From contig DASXTB010000465.1 of assembly GCA_036505615.1 (NCBI GenBank), positions 1-5,396 of the forward strand: DNA of 5,396 nt. Reading direction: 5' to 3'. Below the pieces are notes generated by a model. The model had not been told where the DNA came from. It did no database searches and was given only the letters and a program-made list of their open reading frames with translations. A program made the position numbers and the translations under genes. Origin of the DNA: DASXTB01 sp036505615. Its GTDB lineage: Bacteria > Acidobacteriota > UBA6911 > JACQSX01. Below, in pieces: positions 1-3,506 of this stretch (position 1 is its first letter; each line of letters starts with the position of its first letter).

Positions 1-198
1 CTGCTGCACAATCTCTTCGAGATTGTTCTTGGAAGCCATCGGATGCGAGATCCTTTGATAGAGATGGTGGGGTTCCACCACATGCACCAGCCTGAGCGCA
101 GCGTTACAACGTCCGGCCAGCACCACCGCCGATTTCAAGGCAGTTTCCCCTCCAGTCTTGAGGTCATGACCGACAACAATTCTTTTCAACTGGCCCAT
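1..198 (-). CDS. Universal stress protein (UspA family), N-terminal part, cut by window edge
   Basis: This minus-strand frame opens with ATG at 198-196 and stays open for 66 codons to base 1. Residues 5-13 (KRIVVGHDL) form the first beta strand and nucleotide-binding Asp region of the Usp fold. A helix follows (about 18-31, ETALKSAVVLAGRC), then the second strand with the typical LVHVVEP (37-43). Family members are about 140-160 residues, so roughly 80 or more residues lie outside. UspA proteins are cytoplasmic ATP-binding or non-binding stress proteins; the G-x9-G-[ST] site that decides ATP binding is C-terminal and not visible. The gene starts 51 bp after the nucleotidyltransferase stop with no terminator seen between them, so the two are probably co-transcribed from the sigma-54 promoter at 1257-1275. 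The ribosome binding site is weak (GAAAGAA). Family call is firm; the specific stress role is unknown. Confidence 0.85.
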   Translation of the reverse strand, partial: MGQLKRIVVGHDLKTGGETALKSAVVLAGRCNAALRLVHVVEPHHLYQRISHPMASKNNLEEIVQQ

Positions 199-249
199 GG
201 AATTCTTTCGTACACAGCCAACAATGCTGCCGCGTAGTTGTTATCGACG

Positions 250-1242
250 CTATCTCCTTTCACACCACAACAGGGCTTTTTCACCCACTCCATTGAGACG
301 GCCCGCGTACCCGGTGTTTTCCAGTACATGGATGATGCGCTGCTCCGATCCCCAGTCACTCCAGTGGATACCCCGAACGTGCAACACGCATAGCCTTGCT
401 GGCTGTTCTAACGGAAGAAGCTCAAGCAATCCCTTTGAAAGGTTCACCGGATACATTCGCTGATAAACTTCTTTCACCAAATCTCCCAATGACGGTGTTC
501 CGACCGCTCTCCAAATCCGCTCAAAGGAACCGTAAAGCAGCGGGGCAATTCTCGAAACGGCGTTGAGAAATGTCTTGGCTTTAAAAACCATCACTAGGGT
601 ATTCCATAATCCGCCGCACGAAACGAGATCTCGAGCGACGTCTCGCTCCGGCTTCTCAATAAACTGTGAAACCTCATGGGTGCCAGGCGCCGACGGACCG
701 TAAAGCTTTTTTCCCGGCACGATATAACCGTATTCCGGCTCCGCTTCGCTTGGATTGATTCCTAGCAACACAACCTTGGCGGGATCCTGCTCGACGATGC
801 GAAAGGCCTGGTCGACATAAACCATAAATAGATCCTCCTCGAGAATGAAATGATCCGACGGGAAAACCACCACGGTAGAATCAGGATAGCGTTTGTACAG
901 ATGCGCAAGCGGCAGCAATAGACCTGGACCGGTGTCCCTGTTGTCGGGTTGTTCGACGACGGAGGCCATCGGCCGGCTTGAAAGCTGCCGGGCCACATCC
1001 GGGTGCCGCAGGTGGCTCTGGCTCACTACGGTGAACAATCGTTCTGCCGGGATCATTTTTTGTGCTCTGTAGAAAGTATGCTCGAGCATGGAGCGCTGGC
1101 CGATGAAGTTGACATACTGTTTGGGAAGCGCGTATCCGCGTAACTTTTTCACGAACGAGCGAAGCCGGTTCCCTTCCCCGGCGGCTAATATGATGCCGCA
1201 ACGAGTTGAGGCGCCGGTTTCAGGAGAGGTTTTGAAAAACAC
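250..1242 (-). CDS. Sugar-phosphate nucleotidyltransferase (mannose-1-phosphate guanylyltransferase-like)
   Basis: This is a GT-A-fold nucleotidyltransferase expected to transfer NMP from an NTP to a sugar 1-phosphate, giving an NDP-sugar for polysaccharide or glycoconjugate synthesis in the cytoplasm. Numbering from the in-frame ATG at 1320: the nucleotide-binding loop GIILAAGEGNRLR is at 43-55, LPKQY at 65-69, EQPDNRDTGPG at 123-133, the family PSDH metal/substrate motif at 154-157, FIEKPE at 220-225, GGLWNT at 236-241 and WSDWGSEQRI at 320-329. PSDH, EKP and the LPKQ segment point to the GDP-mannose pyrophosphorylase side of the superfamily. There is no C-terminal isomerase domain, so it is not a bifunctional ManC. 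The frame is open to an ATG at 1320, but codons 9-22 overlap a sigma-54 promoter whose sequence recurs in non-coding DNA near 1900. I therefore prefer the in-frame GTG at 1242-1240 (codon 27), although it lacks a clear ribosome binding site and sits only about 5 nt past the predicted transcript start. Sugar specificity cannot be read from sequence. Confidence 0.85.
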   Translation of the reverse strand: MFFKTSPETGASTRCGIILAAGEGNRLRSFVKKLRGYALPKQYVNFIGQRSMLEHTFYRAQKMIPAERLFTVVSQSHLRHPDVARQLSSRPMASVVEQPDNRDTGPGLLLPLAHLYKRYPDSTVVVFPSDHFILEEDLFMVYVDQAFRIVEQDPAKVVLLGINPSEAEPEYGYIVPGKKLYGPSAPGTHEVSQFIEKPERDVARDLVSCGGLWNTLVMVFKAKTFLNAVSRIAPLLYGSFERIWRAVGTPSLGDLVKEVYQRMYPVNLSKGLLELLPLEQPARLCVLHVRGIHWSDWGSEQRIIHVLENTGYAGRLNGVGEKALLWCERR

Positions 1243-1256
1243 TTCAGAAAAGGTTT

Positions 1257-1275
1257 GAGCAATTATTAAGCCAGG
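1257..1275 (-). promoter_or_regulatory. Sigma-54 promoter, copy A
   Basis: Read on the minus strand, CCTGGCTTAATAATTGCTC fits TGGCAC-N5-TTGCW with the obligatory GG-N10-GC spacing (GG at 1272-1271, GC at 1260-1259). The predicted transcript start is about 1247, pointing at the nucleotidyltransferase and universal stress genes. The element sits in a repeat shared with 1900-1945, where the GG and GC are kept while several spacer bases differ. This is the pattern expected of a selected promoter rather than of coding sequence. Confidence 0.75.
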
Positions 1276-1381
1276 AAAGCGAAGGCAGTATTTGTATTTC
1301 GCGAGCCAACGTTCAAGCATTTCTCTTTTACTTGGACGGTGCGCAATCTCGCGAAGCGCCCTTTGGACAAGGTGGGGCGAG

Positions 1382-1396
1382 AATGTGTAGCGAGTG
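1382..1396. promoter_or_regulatory. Candidate enhancer (activator) site, copy A
   Basis: The 15-base core AATGTGTAGCGAGTG is identical to 2021-2035 and is embedded in a longer conserved block running from GGGGCG to ACCG. I infer it is an upstream activating sequence because it is conserved together with a sigma-54 promoter at near-constant distance. No perfect dyad is visible, so the activator cannot be named. Confidence 0.45.
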
Positions 1397-1499
1397 TGGC
1401 TTGGTTGATCGGCGCGTTTCTACCGCATCCTTACGCAAGCCTCCACCTAGGATAGAAAGGACCTTCGGGTGGTTATGTGCGGGCCGAGGAAAGAACTAC

Positions 1500-1529
1500 A
1501 CTCTGATCACTTAGACTTCCGATCAGAGT
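1500..1529. terminator. Inverted repeat, possible weak terminator at the 3' end of the decayed gene
   Basis: ACTCTGATC (1500-1508) pairs perfectly with GATCAGAGT (1521-1529) around a 12-base loop. On the plus strand the stem leads into a short TTTT; on the minus strand it overlaps the stop codon of the decayed gene (1509-1507) and is followed by a mixed T-containing tract. The stem is only moderately GC-rich and the T run is short, so termination is uncertain. Confidence 0.4.
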
Positions 1530-1811
1530 TTTCAAGTCTTTGCGCAGTCAATTGATCTTTTCCGAGAGGATCCTGGTTGCATGGCCCATAGAAATCGATG
1601 GTTTCTTCGGCGCTCAGCACCGAACAATCCCCGGCCAAGCTGCTCCCCGTATCGCAGAAAGCTTCTGATGGCAATAACTGCCTGGCACGTACTCTTCCTT
1701 CAGAAGGACACCTTTCGCGCCCGCAGCATTGCTTTCCGCCGCGATCACATTGCTATTCGCTCCCCACCAGCTGATGAAAAGCAGGGCCGCTAAAAAACGA
1801 TTCGCCGATTG
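1507..1811 (-). pseudogene. Decayed gene for a small secreted protein (lost start, one frameshift)
   Basis: Two minus-strand frames join into one plausible protein. The first (1811 to about 1650) reads QSANRFLAALLFISWWGANS, a signal-peptide-like hydrophobic stretch, then GAKGVLLKEEYVPGSYCHQK and LSAIR before a garbled ten-residue tail and a TGA at 1616-1614. The second frame (from about 1653 to TGA 1509-1507) continues with DTGSSLAGDC, then SAEETIDFYGPCNQDPLGKD and a charged tail. The break lies near 1643-1655, at ATACGGGGAG. There is no ATG, GTG or TTG between the last in-frame stop (TAA 1814-1812) and the hydrophobic stretch. A ribosome-binding-like AGGCGG lies just before it, where a start would be expected. 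I recall small secreted proteins with EEYVPGSYCH and DFYGPC-DPLGKD motifs in Nitrospira-type genomes but cannot verify this. Intact length would be near 105 residues. The sigma-54 promoter upstream is still present. Confidence 0.6.
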
Positions 1812-1901
1812 TTATAATCTTACCGCCTGTTTTTAAAAGGCAAACATGAGTCGATGACGCATGCGACGCGTAACTTTGTGAAATATTCCAATAAAGATAT
1901 T

Positions 1902-1920
1902 GAGCAATTTTCAGACCAGG
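1902..1920 (-). promoter_or_regulatory. Sigma-54 promoter, copy B
   Basis: Minus-strand CCTGGTCTGAAAATTGCTC has GG (1917-1916) and GC (1905-1904) separated by exactly ten bases and fits TGGC-N8-TTGCW with one change at the fourth base. The predicted transcript start is about 1892, which leaves a leader of about 80 nt before the decayed secreted-protein gene. Confidence 0.7.
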
Positions 1921-2020
1921 CAAATGGATGCGGCTTTTGTATTTCAAACTAAGGTTGGTATTGACAAATCAGATGGTCGGCGATCCCATGAGCCGTCTGC
2001 TGAGCAATGGCTGGGGCGCA

Positions 2021-2035
2021 AATGTGTAGCGAGTG
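2021..2035. promoter_or_regulatory. Candidate enhancer (activator) site, copy B
   Basis: AATGTGTAGCGAGTG here is identical to 1382-1396 and lies about 129-143 bp upstream of the predicted start of promoter B. It also lies about 290 bp upstream of the divergent sigma-54 promoter at 2299-2315, so a bound activator could in principle reach both. Confidence 0.45.
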
Positions 2036-2298
2036 AGGCTTTATTGTTTGGCGAATCTCCACCGTGTTGGGGGAGAATCAAATAATGAGATGCATCTTTA
2101 TTTTGAGTCAAGACCGGTTCCTTTTCTAGAGAAGTACAACTGAAGTTCCTTGAGATTCCTTAGTCGCCATCTGAAGCCTTATTATTGAGACCATCTCCAT
2201 TTCCTCACGAGTATTCGAGCGGAAAGAAATCTTGTCGTCGTGAATCAGAACTTCCTTCATCTCGGTCAATGATACGCCGCATCCAAATCGGGAGCTTG

Positions 2299-2315
2299 TT
2301 GGTATCATCATTGCT
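2299..2315 (+). promoter_or_regulatory. Sigma-54 promoter of the envelope operon
   Basis: TTGGTATCATCATTGCT has GG (2301-2302) and GC (2313-2314) ten bases apart and matches TGG-N8-TTGCT. The predicted transcript start is about 2326, 24 nt before the ATG of the small ORF at 2350. The stretch 2065-2298 upstream holds no gene I can support. Confidence 0.65.
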
Positions 2316-2337
2316 GTTTTTGAATTTACAAGAAACG

Positions 2338-2342
2338 AAGGA
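2338..2342 (+). promoter_or_regulatory. Ribosome binding site of the small ORF
   Basis: AAGGA lies 7 nt before the ATG at 2350, in the context GAAGGAAATCAAA. It is a better site than that of most starts in this window and decides the start of the 41-codon ORF. Confidence 0.55.
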
Positions 2343-2349
2343 AATCAAA

Positions 2350-2475
2350 ATGAGTCAATGCTCGGTAAACCTTTTTCAATGCTTAGCCGTCCAAACACTT
2401 AGATGCCTTTCTTGGACGGGCCCAGAGACGGTCAAGAGCCCGTTGCAAAAATCCTCTAAGGAGATGCAACAATGA
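2350..2475 (+). CDS. Small protein or leader peptide, 41 residues, overlapping the next start
   Basis: An ATG at 2350 with a well-placed AAGGA opens a 41-codon frame ending in TGA at 2473-2475, which overlaps the ATG of the next gene at 2472-2474 (ATGA overlap). Such overlap is a usual sign of translational coupling. The peptide begins MSQCSVNLFQ and has three cysteines (4, 11, 19), a Trp at 22 and a polar, lysine-containing C-terminal half ending SSKEMQQ. I recognise no family. The frame is open further upstream to ATG 2185, but that would cross the sigma-54 promoter, so 2350 is the better start. The ORF also contains the ribosome binding site of the next gene (AAGGAG, 2458-2463), so its translation may control access to it. 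It could instead be a chance frame in a 5' leader; there is no homology evidence either way. Confidence 0.4.
   Translation: MSQCSVNLFQCLAVQTLRCLSWTGPETVKSPLQKSSKEMQQ
2387..2419 (+). promoter_or_regulatory. Hairpin in the leader of the envelope operon
   Basis: CCGTCCAA (2387-2394) and TTGGACGG (2412-2419) are perfect complements around a 17-base loop. GGGC at 2418-2421 can also pair with GCCC at 2438-2441, and that pairing would take bases from the first stem, so two mutually exclusive folds exist inside the small ORF. There is no T run after either, so a terminator is unlikely; a role in translation or mRNA stability is possible. Confidence 0.35.
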
Positions 2476-2909
2476 AAAAAGTAATTTTGGCTCTGTTGTC
2501 GTTTGTTTTGTTGGCTGCAGTCCCTGCTTCTGGTCAGGCGAGACCAGGACCTTTTTGGCACGGCGGTATCGAACATTTTCATGAGCACGATATCGTCGTT
2601 TGGCGGGGCGGGCGCTGGTTTCACGGATGGCATGGGAGTCGGATCGGTTGGTGGTGGATTGTGGGTCCCGCATGGTATTGGTATCCGGCTCCAGTCTATC
2701 CCTATCCGAACCCCTACACTCCGCCCGTAGTTGTCCAGGCTCCTCCCGCTCCCCCACAACCCCAATCCCTTCCCCAGACCTGGTATTATTGCGATCGCCC
2801 TGCGGGCTATTATCCTTATGTTCCTGAGTGCGCCAGCGGTTGGAGGGCAGTCCCGGCAACCCCACCTCCTGCGCCTTCCGCTCCGACTCCACCACCTCCT
2901 TACAGGTAA
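2472..2909 (+). CDS. Secreted Trp/Tyr/Pro-rich envelope protein, function unknown
   Basis: This 145-residue protein starts at ATG 2472 with a strong AAGGAG at 2458-2463. Residues 1-23 are a Sec signal peptide (KK, then a hydrophobic core VILALLSFVLLAAV, likely cleavage after SGQA). The mature part opens with a His/Trp/Gly-rich stretch (about 29-62, including FWHGG, HFHEHD, WFHGWHG). Next come the aromatic WWWIVGPAWYWYPAP (60-74) and a proline-rich linker (75-103). A WYYCDRPAGYYPYVPEC segment (104-120) followed by SGWRAVPA holds the two mature cysteines (107 and 120), and the protein ends in a proline-rich tail. The YYC...YYPYV..C..GW pattern is common in small periplasmic or outer-membrane-associated hypothetical proteins. 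The His-rich stretch could bind metal, but that is speculation. The next gene follows after 12 bp, so the two are co-transcribed. Confidence 0.85.
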   Translation: MKKVILALLSFVLLAAVPASGQARPGPFWHGGIEHFHEHDIVVWRGGRWFHGWHGSRIGWWWIVGPAWYWYPAPVYPYPNPYTPPVVVQAPPAPPQPQSLPQTWYYCDRPAGYYPYVPECASGWRAVPATPPPAPSAPTPPPPYR

Positions 2910-2921
2910 AAGAGCTGCGCC

Positions 2922-3413
2922 ATGAGAGTCAACGCCATTCTCGTCTCCGCTTTAGTCTTTCTCGCCGGTTGTGCTGAATTACCCTTAGGCCCGAGCGTTG
3001 CCGTGATGCCCGCGCCGGGCAAGCCCTTCGATCTTTTCGTAGGGGAAGAGGCTCTGTGCCGGCGTTACGCAGAACAACAGGTTGGGATTTCCCCGCAACA
3101 AGCGACGCAGAATAGCACGGTCACCGGCGCTGTTGCTGGCACCGCTCTCGGGGCGGCGGCAGGCGGAGCGATCGGCGCGGCCGTAGGCCATCCAGGGCCA
3201 GGCGCGGCTGTGGGTGCCGGTACCGGCCTGCTCACAGGTAGTGCGATAGGTGCCAATGCCGGCTACGGAGCTTCGTGGACCATCCAACGACGCTACGATA
3301 TTGCCTATCAGCAGTGCATGTACGCAAAGGGTAACCAGATTCCCGGCTTTCCCACGGCCTACACGCTAGCACCGCCTCTCCCCCCTCCGCCCTCGACACC
3401 GCTGCGACCTTAA
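2922..3413 (+). CDS. Glycine-zipper outer-membrane lipoprotein
   Basis: This 163-residue protein has a lipoprotein signal peptide: MRVNAILVSALVFLAGC with lipobox LAGC at 14-17, so Cys17 would be lipidated. The residue after it is Ala rather than Asp, which by the enterobacterial Lol rule predicts the outer membrane. Residues 36-63 (FDLFVGEEALCRRYAEQQ...) are the usual head of glycine-zipper family proteins. Residues 69-116 are a glycine zipper with GxxxG-like spacing (GAVAGTALGAAAGGAIGAAV and a second similar half), expected to form packed membrane-associated helices, as in 17-kDa surface antigen and OsmB/SlyB-type proteins. After it comes RRYDIAYQQCMYAKGNQIPG (123-142), which closes the domain and carries Cys132, matching Cys46 in the head. 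The tail is proline-rich. The ribosome binding site is weak (AAAAGAG), which fits coupling to the gene 12 bp upstream. Family assignment is solid; the physiological role is unknown. Confidence 0.88.
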   Translation: MRVNAILVSALVFLAGCAELPLGPSVAVMPAPGKPFDLFVGEEALCRRYAEQQVGISPQQATQNSTVTGAVAGTALGAAAGGAIGAAVGHPGPGAAVGAGTGLLTGSAIGANAGYGASWTIQRRYDIAYQQCMYAKGNQIPGFPTAYTLAPPLPPPPSTPLRP

Positions 3414-3506
3414 TTAATCTTTGCTGCTCTTCTCGTCATTCAGTGCAGCATAATAGGCGAGGTGGAGTCGCTTGGCACGCAGTCTTGGAGTAATCATCAA
3501 ATCCAT
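3414..3506 (-). CDS. Possible 30-residue ORF overlapping the end of the Mg2+ ATPase gene
   Basis: An ATG at 3506-3504, in another frame from the ATPase stop, opens 30 codons ending in TAA at 3416-3414. The peptide is MDLMITPRLR, AKRLHLAYYA, ALNDEKSSKD: basic at the front, acidic and polar at the end. No ribosome binding site is visible, so expression would depend on coupling to the ATPase stop. It could equally be the relic of a longer ATPase C-terminus separated by a frameshift. No family recognised. Confidence 0.2.
   Translation of the reverse strand: MDLMITPRLRAKRLHLAYYAALNDEKSSKD
3422..3450. repeat. Inverted repeat between convergent genes
   Basis: TGCTGC (3422-3427) and GCAGCA (3445-3450) are complementary around a 17-base loop in the 83-bp gap between the lipoprotein stop and the Mg2+ ATPase stop. 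No T run follows on either strand, so a terminator role is only a guess. No better terminator is visible in this gap. Confidence 0.25.

Larger units (their letters stand above)
1255..1425 (-). repeat. Regulatory module, copy A (sigma-54 promoter plus upstream block)
   Basis: Two blocks match copy B at 1900-2064. Bases 1255-1300 match 1900-1945 at 34 of 46 positions by hand alignment and hold the promoter plus an identical ten-base TTTGTATTTC (plus strand). Bases 1374-1425 match 2013-2064 at 41 of 52 positions and hold an identical core AATGTGTAGCGAGTG (1382-1396). Block-to-block distance is 119 bp here and 113 bp in copy B, with only weak similarity in between. The second block lies about 135-149 bp upstream of the predicted transcript start, which is normal for binding sites of sigma-54 enhancer-binding proteins. 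Confidence 0.7.
1900..2064 (-). repeat. Regulatory module, copy B (sigma-54 promoter plus upstream block)
   Basis: This is the partner of 1255-1425, in the same orientation and about 640 bp away. The promoter-proximal block (1900-1945) and the distal block (2013-2064) keep the same order as copy A. The stretch between them (1946-2012) is poorly conserved and 6 bp shorter. Divergence of roughly a quarter of positions in the blocks indicates an old duplication or convergent regulatory maintenance, not a recent copy event. Confidence 0.7.

Noticed and set aside
1332..1514. Plus-strand 60-codon frame with a CSEC pattern resembling a zinc knuckle
   Set aside because: The CSEC codons fall in the conserved regulatory core (1374-1425); copy B does not preserve the frame, so the conservation is at DNA level.
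1581..1793. Plus-strand 70-codon frame
   Set aside because: It is antisense to the decayed secreted-protein gene and has no ribosome binding site or recognisable features.
1753..1947. Minus-strand 64-codon frame resembling the start of the nucleotidyltransferase frame
   Set aside because: The resemblance is produced by the shared promoter repeat; the rest of the frame is unrelated and runs out of register with the decayed secreted-protein gene.
2126..2311. Minus-strand 61-codon frame with a plausible codon mix
   Set aside because: There is no ribosome binding site, its start overlaps the plus-strand sigma-54 promoter, and no family is recognisable. Some residual chance of being real remains.
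2376..2895. Long minus-strand frames opposite the Trp/Tyr/Pro-rich protein gene
   Set aside because: They are shadows of a proline- and glycine-rich coding region; the plus-strand gene has a signal peptide and a strong ribosome binding site.
3120..3270. Repetitive GC-rich stretch that might be a tandem repeat
   Set aside because: It encodes the glycine zipper; the periodicity comes from Gly/Ala codons rather than a DNA repeat unit.
2985..3287. Minus-strand Ala/Pro-rich frames opposite the lipoprotein gene
   Set aside because: They are complements of glycine- and alanine-rich codons of the glycine zipper, with no independent support.
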